From Gamarada debralockiae (lineage: Eukaryota; Ascomycota; Leotiomycetes; Helotiales; Hyphodiscaceae): a stretch of 37,472 nucleotides of DNA. The stretch covers positions 1 through 37,472 of the forward strand of contig NXFV01001718.1 of assembly GCA_002803225.1 (NCBI GenBank), read 5' to 3'. Below the pieces are notes generated by a model. The model searched no databases. It had not been told where the DNA came from and saw nothing but the letters and a program-made list of their open reading frames with translations. This document shows, piece after piece, positions 22,315 through 32,373 of this stretch. Numbering within the stretch: the first letter of the stretch is position 1; each line of letters begins with the position of its first letter. The translations under genes were made by a program, and so were the position numbers.

Positions 22315-23219
22315 ATGCCTATTCGAAACCCCTTCGCAAAGAGACCAGACGTCCAGACTGGACTGCAACCGCCGTCTGAGGACTATGCGAGGCCATTGTC
22401 GCAAAATGGTACACGACCTACGTTCGAAAAGGTTGATACAATTGGATCAAAGGCTTCTTCTGCAATGAGCATCAAGAGTAGCAAAAGTCAGGAACCAGTC
22501 GAGTATAAAATGAGCGGTAAGCATTGCTCTGTGGGATGAAAGAGATCTTGGCTAATTGATCTTTTGTCGCAAACAGTTGTTAATGACAGTGGAGTGTATC
22601 TTCCAGTGAGTTCTCAAAAGAAACCTTGTCCTAGATGTGTGCTGACGTTAGTAAGCCATCACCACCAGAGAAGAAAAGCTTCTGGCCTCGACGATCGAAC
22701 CCTTCAGGAACCTCAACTGGCACACGCGACAGCGAATCAGAAATCGAGGCCTTCCCAATCTCACGCGAGTCATTCGATTCATATAGAAGATCATTTGTGG
22801 GTGTTCCTGGAATTGCGCCTTGCTGAAGAGTGGCTTCTGACTTGTCGCAGGATATCTCAGCGAAATCACCCGTTATTCCCCAGGAATCGTTTGGTCGGCA
22901 GAGTCTGGACTCAGCGCAATTACCAAGGTTACCTCGATCAGCAATTGGCGAGCGACGATTCGAGAGACAGCCGCCAACAGCAGAGGAAGGATTCGAGGAT
23001 GTGGGGCTGAATGATGAGCAGGCCAAACAGCAGACAAAGAAGAAGGGATTCTTCTCTAAGTTTGGAGAAGGCTCAGAACCAACGAATGCGCAATCACCTA
23101 CAAGCTCCAGGTTTCATCTTCCTGGCAGGAAGAGAGGACAAAGTGGTGTTGGAGAAGAGCTTGGGAATATTCAACGACCAGGTACATCCGGTGCAGAAGA
23201 GATCAAAGAACCCAAGTAA
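22315..23219 (+). CDS. Small conserved fungal protein, unknown function
   Basis: Four exons: 22315-22516, 22577-22605, 22656-22796 and 22851-23219, giving 246 residues. Phases match throughout and exon 2 is only 29 nt. The protein begins MPIRNPFAKRPD and is mostly polar. Segments that look conserved are VVNDSGVYLPPSPPEKKSFW, spanning exons 2-3, and ISRESFDSYRRSFDISAKSP, spanning intron 3. Two more are EEGFEDVGLND and KKKGFFSKFG near the C-terminus. The SRESFDSYRRSF stretch looks like a phosphorylated linear motif, but that is inference. Intron 2 ends in AAG, a weaker acceptor, chosen because it alone restores the frame. I recognise the pattern as a Pezizomycotina family without known function. 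Confidence 0.7.
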
Positions 23220-23624
23220 GACAGGGATCATAATATATGCATTTTACGACATACTAGGGACATGGTATAGGGTGTTGGTTATCTGTTTTTGGTACTTGGG
23301 TACTGGTACAATCGCTAAAGGGAGTGTTATTCCCCCAGGACTGGGTCAGATCAAGATATATGATCCATGCGTATATAATAGTCATGAATAATCTATGTGA
23401 TTGAATCTAGCATCTGTGATACAACAATTCAACCGAGTTTCCCTCGATTTCAACGCGCCAACAGGGGTCAAGGAGGGGCGTTTGAGATTTAGCGTCATCA
23501 CATCGGTTCTCCAGAGATATTTCTCGAGATCCGATTTTTCTGCCATCTGCGAAAAATCTTAACTCGCATCAAACTCCTCCCCACAGCAACACCACCTCCC
23601 GAAACACCCTCCAGAGCCTTCACC
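23220..23624. other. Intergenic, ACL4 promoter
   Basis: About 400 bp hold the 3' end of the preceding gene and the ACL4 promoter. Nothing else is recognisable. Confidence 0.45.
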
Positions 23625-24812
23625 ATGGCAAAGACGAAACCCAACAACAAAAGGGCCAAGAAACGCGGAAAGTCAGCCCTCAATCGCGTTGCGCCAAGCC
23701 CCTCAAAACCTTCCACACCGCCTAAATCACCCCAAGTCCTGCTCCTCGAAGCCGCGACAATACTCCAACAAGGCAACATCGTCGGTGCTGCGAAACTCGC
23801 AACGCAAGCTCTCACTCTCGCCAATGTTGAATCCAAAGAAGCACTACCAGCTCTCAACTTACTAGGAGAAATCCACGTCGAATTGGGGGAGATTGATGCG
23901 GCAAGACGGTACTTTTTACAAGCGGCTGCCATTGATGAAGATGGTGCTATTGGCGAGGATGTTGGTGGTGGATCGGAAAAGTTTCTGTGGTTGGCGCAAT
24001 TGAGTGAGGAGGGTGGTAATGATAGTGTAGAATGGTTTGAGAAGGGAGCTATGAGCTTGAGGATACAGATTCAAGCGTTACTAGATCGGAAAAAATTGGA
24101 TGCAGATGCACAAACTATGTTGGAGGAGAAAAGGAGGAAATTGGCCGTGGCACTGTGTGGTGTTGTGGAGGTTTACATGACGGATTTATCGTGGGAGGAA
24201 GATGCGGAGCAGAAGTGTGAGGCGTTAGTTACGGAGGCTACGATGGTTGCGCCTGGGTTTGCGGAGCCCTGGCAGACTTTGGCGAATGTTAGGATATCAC
24301 AATCAAGGCTTGAGGATGCGCAGGCGGCGTTGAAGAGGAGTTTGGATTTGTGGAAGGACCTACCGCCTGAAAACGAGGTCGTGCCTGACTTTCCGACTAG
24401 AGTGAGCTTGGCTAGGTTGCTTATGGAGTCGGATATGGATGTTGAGGCTATCGAGGTTCTTGAGCGTCTGGTGAGCGAGGATGACAGTAGTGTGGAAGTG
24501 TGGTACTTGGGAGGTTGGGGTCTATATGTGCTTGGAGAGAAGCAGAAGAATGGAGATGTGAAGGCAGAGAATGAGGATGGGGAAAGCTGGAAGATCTCGT
24601 GGATTTCGAGTCGGCAATGGCTAAATCACAGTCTTCGCTTGTTTGATCAGCAGGACTATGAGGATGAGAGGCTAGGAGAGCATGCTAAGGAGCTTCTTGC
24701 TCTGTTGAACACCGAGTTGGGAAGCGATGGTGCCAATGGAGATGAGGAGGAAGAAGAAGATTGGGAGGATGATGAGGGTAGTGGTGGTGACGAGGAGATG
24801 GCTGATTCATGA
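23625..24812 (+). CDS. acl4: TPR protein Acl4, assembly chaperone of Rpl4
   Basis: A single exon of 395 codons. Acl4 captures nascent ribosomal protein L4 (uL4) and escorts it to pre-60S particles in the nucleus. The N-terminus is basic (KTKPNNKRAKKRGKS, about 3-17), compatible with nuclear targeting. Tetratricopeptide-type helices follow, for example LLEAATILQQGNIVGAAKLA and LNLLGEIHVELGEIDAARRYF, then AEPWQTLANVRIS with LEDAQAALKRSLD, and ARLLMESDMDVEAIEVLERL. The C-terminus is an acidic run (about 372-395, EEEEEDWEDDEGSGGDEE), as in ribosomal-protein chaperones. The length fits. A generic TPR protein is the alternative. The antisense 144-codon frame at its 5' end is a shadow. Its 3' end converges with GIR2. 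Confidence 0.78.
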   Translation: MAKTKPNNKRAKKRGKSALNRVAPSPSKPSTPPKSPQVLLLEAATILQQGNIVGAAKLATQALTLANVESKEALPALNLLGEIHVELGEIDAARRYFLQAAAIDEDGAIGEDVGGGSEKFLWLAQLSEEGGNDSVEWFEKGAMSLRIQIQALLDRKKLDADAQTMLEEKRRKLAVALCGVVEVYMTDLSWEEDAEQKCEALVTEATMVAPGFAEPWQTLANVRISQSRLEDAQAALKRSLDLWKDLPPENEVVPDFPTRVSLARLLMESDMDVEAIEVLERLVSEDDSSVEVWYLGGWGLYVLGEKQKNGDVKAENEDGESWKISWISSRQWLNHSLRLFDQQDYEDERLGEHAKELLALLNTELGSDGANGDEEEEEDWEDDEGSGGDEEMADS

Positions 24813-25073
24813 TTCCCCCAAAATGGATGATCATTTTGTTGGAGTAGAGCCTAGTGATATATTCCGGGTCTTTGACATTTATAACATTACAGAAGACCGC
24901 CTTCTGGGGTATCTAAATGATATGATTTGTTTACCCCAGACACCTGTGCATTACACTATTTCTCAAGGGCCAAAATAGAATATTCCCTCTACTACTTCTT
25001 TCATTTTATTTCAAATCCTGAACGCCCACAATGCAACTCCATGCCAAATATAATCCGCGCCTTTTCACCCAGT

Positions 25074-25887
25074 TTATGCCTCAACCTTGAGATTCTCTAC
25101 CCCTTCCACTGGTACGGAATCGTCATCGTCCTCTTCCTCCTCAATCTTGCCCACCATACCCCTCTCCCAAAGCTGCTTCCCAGTCAACTGAACCGCCGCA
25201 TCTTTCCCTCTATTCTTCTTCCTCTCAGCTGCCTCCTCCGCCTCATCTTCCTTCTTCCTCAATTCCTCCATCTCCCTTCTAAACCCCTCCCGCCAGCTCT
25301 TAAACGTCTCCGGCGTTACAGGCGTTCCATGAAACTTCTTGTTCTCTTCTGCCTCCTCAGCAAGTAACTTTTGCTCATGCTCGTGCCGTGCTCCTGCTTG
25401 ACGTTCCGCAATAAGTTGCTCTGCATTGTCTTTCAACGTGGAAACCAGCGTGAAGACCATAGCCATCCCCATATTCTCCTCAATAGTCTCGGATAGTCCA
25501 TCTAGTAATCTTTGTTTGTCTGAAGCTACGCTGAAGAATGGGTGGACCGACGCATTTGGTGGAGGGAGAAGGTCGAGAACAGGTGCTTCTTCTGGGTAGG
25601 CATCTGGGTACTTGACTTGTAGGAGGATCGTGGGAGGTTCCGATTCGTCGCCATCGTCGTTGGTAATGTCTAGCAAGATCGAAATTCGATATTCGGTATC
25701 TGAAATGTCTATTTGCGACAGTCAGCGCTGTTTTCAACAACCCCGCAACGAGAGTTGTGCAGCAAAGGCGGGATGCAATCACTGCAAAATCTCGCTGCGG
25801 GGCTGTCGAGGTTGACTGACCGTAGATTTCTTCAGGGAATATACTATCAAGGACTTCCCGCTCCTCTATTTGCTCTTCTCTTCCCAT
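25074..25887 (-). CDS. gir2: RWD-domain protein Gir2 (RWDD1 family)
   Basis: Two exons on the minus strand: 25887-25821 and 25708-25074, giving 233 residues. Gir2 is a polysome-associated RWD protein that binds the GTPase Rbg2 and the Gcn1 region used by Gcn2, and so can dampen the amino-acid starvation response. The RWD fold starts EEQIEEREVLDSIFPEEIY, joins DISDTEYRISILLDI across the splice, and contains the family motif LQVKYPDAYPEEAPVLDL. A charged coiled coil (about 140-195) carries PVTPETFKSWREGFRREM, typical of RWDD1/Gir2, and QLTGKQLWERG near the end, before an acidic EEEEDDDDS run. The 112-nt intron is twice as long as its neighbours, has an unusual GTCAGT donor, and contains a strong hairpin. 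Keeping it would shift the frame inside the RWD domain. Confidence 0.9.
25734..25809 (-). ncRNA. Long hairpin inside the GIR2 intron
   Basis: Arms at 25734-25762 and 25782-25809 are inverted copies separated by a 19-nt loop. Reading the GIR2 sense (minus) strand, the 20 outer positions all pair: 17 Watson-Crick and three G-U. After one bulged base the inner eight positions give seven more pairs. The core is CCCCGCAGCGAGA opposite TCTCGTTGCGGGG. The 76-nt size is like a small-RNA precursor or mirtron. Outside the hairpin, GTCAG at the intron's 5' end can pair with CTGAC at 25721-25725, the likely branch site. A function in RNA is inference; the inverted repeat is seen directly. Confidence 0.5.
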
Positions 25888-26096
25888 TGTGTAGATATGG
25901 TCATGTCTTTCGGACTGTGTTTTTCGAATCGAGGTCTTCGTGGGGCATATTTCTCCTTATTTTCCAGGCCAAATATAAAAGTGGAAACTGATGCGGCCGC
26001 TTCGAAGAAAAAAGTTCCTGGTCGATTTTCTGTGCGAGAAGTTTGTGGGGTTGATCACAACAGCAATGCCTACTGCAAATCACGACAAAGAACACT
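25888..26096. promoter_or_regulatory. Divergent promoter region GIR2 / PUF6
   Basis: Only 209 bp separate the two start codons, so both genes must share promoter DNA. An AAATATAAAAG stretch at about 25973-25983 is TATA-like. Co-regulation with ribosome genes is plausible from the products but is not shown by the sequence. Confidence 0.5.
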
Positions 26097-28318
26097 ATGC
26101 CTGCAACCAAGAGAAAGTCGGCCCCAGTAAAGGATGTCCACGTTAAGGAGAGCAAGAAACCAAAGATTGATTCGAGCCTGAAATCAACTATGAAAACCAA
26201 GAACAAACCAGCGACGGTCAAGATAGTTGAGCAATCGAGCGACTCGGAGTCGGATTCGGAGGATTCGGATTCTGATGGTGGAGCTCCGCTGTACAGTGAG
26301 CCGGGGGACGGTTCAGAGGAAGGAGAAGAGGGAGGGCAAGAGGAAGAGGGTGATTCTGAGGCTACACCAAATGTTGCGGACGGTTTACACCCTGACAGAG
26401 TCAAAGCTGTTGTCACGAATAGTAAGTGAGTGTCTCGCCTGGTAAAGCCTCGTACTAACAATTGATAGATCAATCGTCAAAGGAGGCCCATGCGAAACAG
26501 AAGCAATTGGCACAAGAGCGGAAAGCTTCCAAGCCCTTGGCAGATTCGTTGGCCCGTACGAAGAAAATCTGGGAGCGTCTCCGCCGAAAATCACACGTAC
26601 CACTCGATGAGAGGAAACAACTGGTTGCTGAACTGTTCGAGATTATTACTGGCAGAATAAAGGACTTCGTGTTGAAGCATGACAGTGTCAGAGTGGTCCA
26701 GACTGCCATCAAGTATGCCAATTTGGAACAAAGGCGGATGATTGCAAAAGAGCTTGCGGGGACTTATCGCCAGCTTGCTGAGAGCAGATATGCCAAGTTC
26801 TTAATTGGGAAGTTATTGGTCCAGGGAGATAACGAAATCAGAGACCTCATCGTGCCGGAGTTCTTTGGCCATGTCCGCCGACTTATCAAACATCCTGAGG
26901 CGTCTTGGATCCTGGACGATGTGTACCGTGGGGTGGCTACAAGACAACAGAAGGCTATCATTCTGCGAGAATGGTATGGAGCTGAGTTTGCTCTGTTCCA
27001 GAAGGATGATTCCGAGGTGTCGGGGGACCTTTCTAGTATTTTAGCTACGGATTCGAGCAAACGTGCTCCCATCATGCGTTCTTTACAAGAATTGATCAAT
27101 CAGCTGATCCAGAAGAAGATGACGGGCTTCACGCTTCTGCACGATGCCATGCTGCAATACTTCCTCAATGCAAAGCCAGGTACCGAAGAGATCATCGACT
27201 TTATTGAGCTGTTGAAGGGAGATGAGGAGGGCGACTTGATGAAGAACTTGGCATTCACAAGATCCGGATCACGAGTCGTTTGCCTTGCTCTGGCATATGG
27301 TACCGCCAAGGATCGAAAACAAATTCTGAAGACGTACAAAGACACTCTGCAAATGATGGCAGCCGATCCCAACGGTCACATTATCATTCTCACGGCCTAC
27401 GAAGTTATCGATGATACCGTCTTGACCTCGAAATCCATATTCCCCGAACTCCTAAGCAAGGATTCCGACAAGCAAGTTGAGAACATCGTTTTCTCAGCGA
27501 ACGATATCAATGCCCGCACTGTTCTTCTCTACCTATTCCAAGGCCGAGCAAAGTCTTTATTCCCAGCAAGCCACACCGCAGATCTCGAAATTCTGGCAGA
27601 GATCGACGAAGTCCGCACCACCACTAGCAAGAAAGACCCCGAAATTCGACGAAATGAGCTCGCCAAAGCCTTGTCCCCGTTTCTCCTCAAGGCCATAGCC
27701 GCTGGTGCTGCTGACCTTGTCGCTACGTCCTTCGGTTGTCAATTCATCACTGAAGTTCTCTTTGGTGCTGAGGGTGACAAATCTGCGGCTCTAGCTGCGA
27801 TTGCTGAAGCAGCAGCTGGAGATCCAACACCTGTTCAACCTCCTCTTCCTGCAGATAAGGTCGCCACTGAGAGTGCTATGCCTACATCTCATATCGCGGC
27901 AACGGCCTATGGTGGCAAGATGCTCAAGGTACTCATCGCTGGTGGACGATTTGATAGCAAAACCAAGACAGTGGTGCCTGTTGTGCCTGCTCTTCATTTT
28001 GCTGATATCCTATATCCGAATATCAAGGATTACATCATCCAATGGGCCACGGGATCTAGCTCTTTTGTTGTTCTTGCCCTTGTCGAATCTGAGAGCTTCT
28101 CTAAGAAAGACGATGTTCTCAAGATTTTGAAGGACAACAAGAAGAAACTGCAAAGGGCAGCGAAAGAGGAGACATCGGAACAGAAGGCCAGAAGGGAGGA
28201 AGCCGAGGAGCAGAGTAAGGAGGACAAGACGAGCGGTAAGGCAAAGAAATCGAAGAAACCTGTCAAAGAACGAGAAGTTGGGAATAAGGGTTCATCACTG
28301 TTGTTGGAGATGTTATGA
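26097..28318 (+). CDS. puf6: Pumilio-family ribosome biogenesis protein Puf6
   Basis: Two exons: 26097-26421 and 26469-28318, giving 724 residues. The 47-nt intron has a GTAAGT donor and a perfect TACTAAC branch site. Puf6 (human PUM3) is a nucleolar Puf-A-type protein needed for 60S subunit assembly; in budding yeast it also represses ASH1 mRNA. After a Lys-rich N-terminus comes an acidic Ser/Asp/Glu run (about 47-90). The Puf-A repeats follow: IWERLRRK, LFEIITGRIKDFVLKHDSVR, AKFLIGKLLVQGDNE and FTLLHDAMLQYF, then GSRVVCLALAYGTAKDRKQILK. The later CPL-type region contains DPNGHIIILTAYEVIDDT. The C-terminus is Lys/Glu-rich and ends GSSLLLEML, the usual family ending. The intron joins VVTN to NQSSKEAH. 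Confidence 0.93.
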
Positions 28319-28440
28319 TGAGGGAAAATCATATTGTAGATTCATGTCATCAATTGATACCCTGTTGTTCGATTGCCATAGCCATCGATTCTCCCAGTCC
28401 AATGTGCCAAGGTGCTTCCACAAACCCATCCCATCCACGG

Positions 28441-28756
28441 TCAAGTACCAGTACAAGTCAACTTCGCATCACCTACGCCTACGTCAGCTCCTTTCTCTGT
28501 CGCCTCTCTCTACCCTTAAGGAAAACTTACATCCAGCAGTATCAGCCGGTTCACAAACCCCCGTCTTCCCATTATTGGTACATATATCCCCCTTCTTACT
28601 CGTATTCGCAATGCAACAAGCCCCGTTAGCGACGGGGCGCCCATTGTTAACGGCTCGATCGAAGACCGCTGCGATCTCGTCGCGAGCGAGGGAGATGCTT
28701 GGAGCGGCAATAGCAAACGCCGCGAAGATTGTTAGAAGGAGGACTGAGAATTGCAT
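28441..28756 (-). CDS. Small secreted protein with six cysteines
   Basis: Two exons on the minus strand: 28756-28531 and 28472-28441, giving 85 residues. A signal peptide is clear (MQFSVLLLTIFAAFAIAA, about residues 1-18). The mature part has six cysteines at 47, 48, 59, 68, 76 and 82, spaced CC-x10-C-x8-C-x7-C-x5-C, within GACCIANTSKKGDICT, GVCEPADTAG and LTCTGT. Cys76 is created across the splice. Reading through the intron gives a 90-codon frame that loses the last two cysteines, so the spliced model is better. Two acceptors six bases apart (28473 and 28479) would both work. The protein fits the class of small cysteine-rich secreted proteins of filamentous fungi. Its role is unknown; an effector or cell-surface role is only a possibility. 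Confidence 0.75.
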
Positions 28757-29501
28757 GGCGAATGAATGGATGGAGATGTTAGAAGTGAATGGTTTGGAAT
28801 CAAATTATTAAGGCGTGGCCGACCAGCGGAAATTGAATGGCGAGTTGATAATAGGAGAGGGTGTAATAAACGAGAGACTTGGGGTGGCTTGGCAATGGAT
28901 TGGGTCACGGTTTTATATTTTCTTGACTCAAGTGCATTCCATTGCCAGCTTGATAATACACGTCCTATCATCGGCATTAATTGGCTCACGATGTCAGACG
29001 CGCTTTGAGGTGGAGTGCATAACCTCCTTCATGCCATGATCTACCGTCTGAAGTTCCCCTAGCCCCACCCCTGAAACCCCTCGCTTAGGTCTCCTTGTGA
29101 CGCTTGGCTTCCCCAGGTTTTACCCTGGTATCAAAGTTTAATAGCATCTGCGTATCAATCACTAGTCGTACATTTCACAATTCTTCTCCGCATTGCTCAA
29201 TTTGCTCGCCTAATGCTTTACTCGCTCATGACTGAAGCGCCAAAGATGCTTTCAAAGCGCAGACGACGTCAAAACAGATCACAGGCGATATCATGTAGCA
29301 AATCGTTACGAACTTCATGATGGACATTTTCTCGTCCTCGTCTGCTACAAGTGCTTCTGCGTTGAGAATATCCGAATTATACAAGTACCATATACACGCA
29401 GAAACTGCCGTTCATTGTTTACCCGAATTTGACTGTTAAATACTAAGAACTCCATGGCCTTCCTTAAAAGCAAGCCCAAAGCCATCATCAACCTCCAAAG
29501 G
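28757..29501. other. Intergenic, nothing recognised
   Basis: The left part is the promoter of the secreted-protein gene. Around 29110-29133 is a short imperfect inverted repeat (CCCAGG/CCTGG). No gene is visible. Confidence 0.45.
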
Positions 29502-31093
29502 CTAGACTAACTTTGCCCACAAGGGGCAGTTAGTAGAACGACCAAGAATATCACTGACCATTATTATATCTTGCTTGCTGGCCTCACTTGAGAGCGTAAA
29601 TGGAAGACCATTTGCTGAAATAGAACTTAGAGTGCCGGTTTCTGAAAAGGGATTTGTTGACTCAAGAAACCCCCTTCCACTAAAGACGACTGGATCAATC
29701 TCGAGATTGGTTGGTATCAGGCTAACTATTTCAATTGGGCGGGATGATGACTGACTGAGGTTCTGCGTCAACGGTCGAGTCTTCCGTGCGCTAGAACTCG
29801 ACCCGCCCTTCGACTACGCCTTGAGTTGATATTCCTGTCATGTTCGAGTTCGTCAAGCCAGAGAGAGATACGCCAGCCGTAGAGTCCGCAGGTACAGGTC
29901 TGCGCGTGGTACCCAAACGGTTATAGTTTCTGGTTGCAGGAGGAAGCGCAAAAGGAACCAAGAAGGGTTGTGAGAAATAAATGACAGAGATAGCAGGACT
30001 TCCTGCTCACTCCAATGAATCAAAATTGAGGCATCCACTGTCGATTGTGATCGTAGAAGTTGACTAGTTGAATTTCCGCGTGGGCGACCAGATCCAAAAA
30101 GCAGGCTATCCGAAGTAGGCTTCTGCGTCTGTTATATTCCAAATCTGAGCAAGTCGAGGATCAAATTCTACCTTACCCTCAATCACTCTCCTCAGAACGA
30201 GGCGTCTCTTTCTCTGGCGCGATTACAGGCTCCACAATCATAGGGTTGACTAAAGCCGGAAGCTCGAAAGCGAGTTGTACAAGAGCCCTCGAAGCGACTC
30301 CGTACCGTCCTAGTTTGAAAGTCGTACGAACCCATCGTGGCAGTGATTGTGCTTCACTTGGAAATCCGGCCTTCAGAAAGTCAACATAATATCTTTTAGC
30401 TTTTAAGGCCCATCTCATATGATCGATTAGGGCTTCTAGTTCTAGGTCGAGAGGTAAGTTTCTGACTCTAAAGGCGTGTCTCAACTATTCAAGGAATTGG
30501 CGAGGGCCAGATGGAGCGATATGGCGACGATGCTGTCAAAAGTCGTGATTCCGCAGCTAAGACAAGCTCTTCGAAGACACCCATCGCGGCGCGGAGATCT
30601 TTTAGATATCACCGAATCTTTTTGATATCGAGTCGGATAACCCTAGGCAGTCTCTCTTCTTTTCCACAGGATGGGTCGCGAACTGAACAACAGAATGATA
30701 TTAGTTCAAGAAAAGACTTTACGTTCAAAGGGACAGCCTGCCTCGACTTGCAATTCCGTTCAATACGTCCACGAGCTCTTGTAGTCGGCTCAAGATCGCC
30801 TCAGAGACGCCGGAATTGCTGGCAATTTGAATGACTGTTCCTTCTAGCCTCCCATCTCCCATGCACGCTACTGAGACACTGTCGTCGTCCCTTTTTGCGG
30901 CGCACACAAACGCGAAAGAATCGAGAAATTTGCGTTTGAGCAGCCGGTCTCTCGGCGATTTGATTTCGTGCGGATCTTGATCAAGACCGTATACTGTGGG
31001 CTCACCGCGGACGGGGTCGAGTACGTGGAGGAGAACGGCAGCTTGAATGAAGCGATGCCTCACATTGCCAGTGATTCCAATGGCGGCCATCAT
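29502..31093 (-). pseudogene. Broken OTT_1508-like deaminase gene
   Basis: Minus-strand fragments of one fungal protein appear in order but in changing frames. 31093-30725 is open for 122 codons (KFLDSFAFVCAAKRDDDSV and VIQIASNSGVSE). 30484-30182 is open for 101 (RWVRTTFKLGRYGVASRAL, FELPALVNPM). A short piece near 30170 reads EFDPRLAQIWNITDAEAYF. The next frame has the zinc-deaminase motifs HAE (30074-30082) and SCYLC (C-x2-C at 29984-29995). Lesions: TGA at 30609-30611, TAG at 30485-30487, a shift near 30180, another near 30108-30118, TGA at 30020-30022 and TAA at 29921-29923. An open 89-codon frame at 29502-29771 may be the C-terminal tail. Family recognition is from memory. Introns could explain one break, but not stops within the catalytic region. 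Confidence 0.6.
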
Positions 31094-32373
31094 CTATTGA
31101 AGTTTATGTCATCGCTATGAAGACTTGAAATACGAGATCTTGGCGGCCTGGCAATTTTCGAAGTATCGTTGTTCGATTACGGGCTAATAACGATCGAGCA
31201 CGATGTGTTGGGATCGAAGCTGAAGGCGATGCGGATCTCAGCTCTCGGCAAAACAACGGACTCGCTTACTGTAATATTTATCCGCTCGAGCCTCATGGCG
31301 CAAGCAGAGCATCTAAATTGAAGTGGAAAGTCAAATCTATCTTAAGCGTTATCCCCCGCTGCTAGCAATCTTCCCAGACAATCTTCCGAAGCATCATTCG
31401 CGGCCCTGTGAGCCAAGATAGACTCTACGTAGCGAGAGAGCAGAGAGCCCGGTTGCGCAACCGCTACCAAGTAGAGTTGAGAGACTATCAATAGAGCTCA
31501 CCCCCTAACTTTACGCTATGTCATATCAATCTAGCATGGACGATCTAATAATATCTAACAATGCGTCAGCCTTCAAGACATACGCTACTACCATCAGCTT
31601 ATCAAACGGGAGCTTCCTTCTTCCCGGCGGTGGCGTATCCGGGAACTGAGCCTCTACAGTAGAAAGGATCCCGTGCGACCGAGTTGGGCATCAATGCCAT
31701 ATGCTTGGACTAGATACCAAAATGGGGTAAGTCTCTCTCTTTTCAACGGAGATTTCCCCGCATTTTCCCACCAGCTGTGGGGTTAGTGGATTAATGATGG
31801 AGACTATTGGTGGGATAGTGGAGATATCACACTGTCGGGGGCCAACCCAATTCATAGAATGTTTTCGGGGGAAAGGTTATACCCATATTGTCAAGGAGTG
31901 CGGCCCGAAGCGAACTGACGAGGCTCGGCCCTCGGCCATACATTAACGCGTGAGAGTGTGTTTACATTCTGCGTCAGGAACGGTGCTTTTGCTAGTTTGT
32001 TGATCCTTGAATCCAAGAAATCGGCGTTTGTAATCCGCATAAAAATGAATACACTCTCGCAAAACAAATCCTAGATAAGCCCATCGCGTGATTTATCCAA
32101 GATTGTTGCGAGGTAGAAATAGGCTATTTTGGGAAGAGCTGAATGGCTGCTTACAAGCCACCGAGCGCCAGCTGCTACCTAATTTGCCAGTGAGCCAGTG
32201 TGTCGTTGGCCATACCCCCAACCGGGTCACTGCCAGCATTGCTCGTGACAGTCCCCTACCCCGCCCTTCACCCTTCGCCAGGAAATGCCACATAATGCCT
32301 CGATCGGATGCTGCCGACATGGTCTTCTTGCTCTCACTCCTTATTATGGCATTTTCAAAGTGAAGTGACGATC
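31094..32373. other. 1.3-kb intergenic region upstream of transcription factor gene
   Basis: No gene is recognised; I looked for a split zinc-cluster exon (C-x2-C-x6-C) on the plus strand and found none. Around 31756-31815 are C/G-rich motifs: CCCCGC, GTGGGG and a 7-bp inverted repeat CCCACCA (31767-31773) / TGGTGGG (31808-31814). CCCCGC and GTGGGG fit the loose CreA site SYGGRG, so carbon control is possible but weakly supported. Confidence 0.4.

Noticed and set aside
23498..23932. 144-codon minus-strand frame at the ACL4 5' end
   Set aside because: It is antisense to the TPR repeats, whose pattern on the plus strand is clear.
25901..26473. 190-codon minus-strand frame over the PUF6 first exon and promoter
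   Set aside because: The Ser/Pro-rich part is the mirror of the acidic Ser/Asp/Glu run of Puf6, and no family is recognised.
30725..31093. Treating the intact 122-codon frame as a complete small gene
   Set aside because: Its sequence matches only the N-terminal part of the deaminase-type protein whose later parts lie, broken, just downstream on the same strand.
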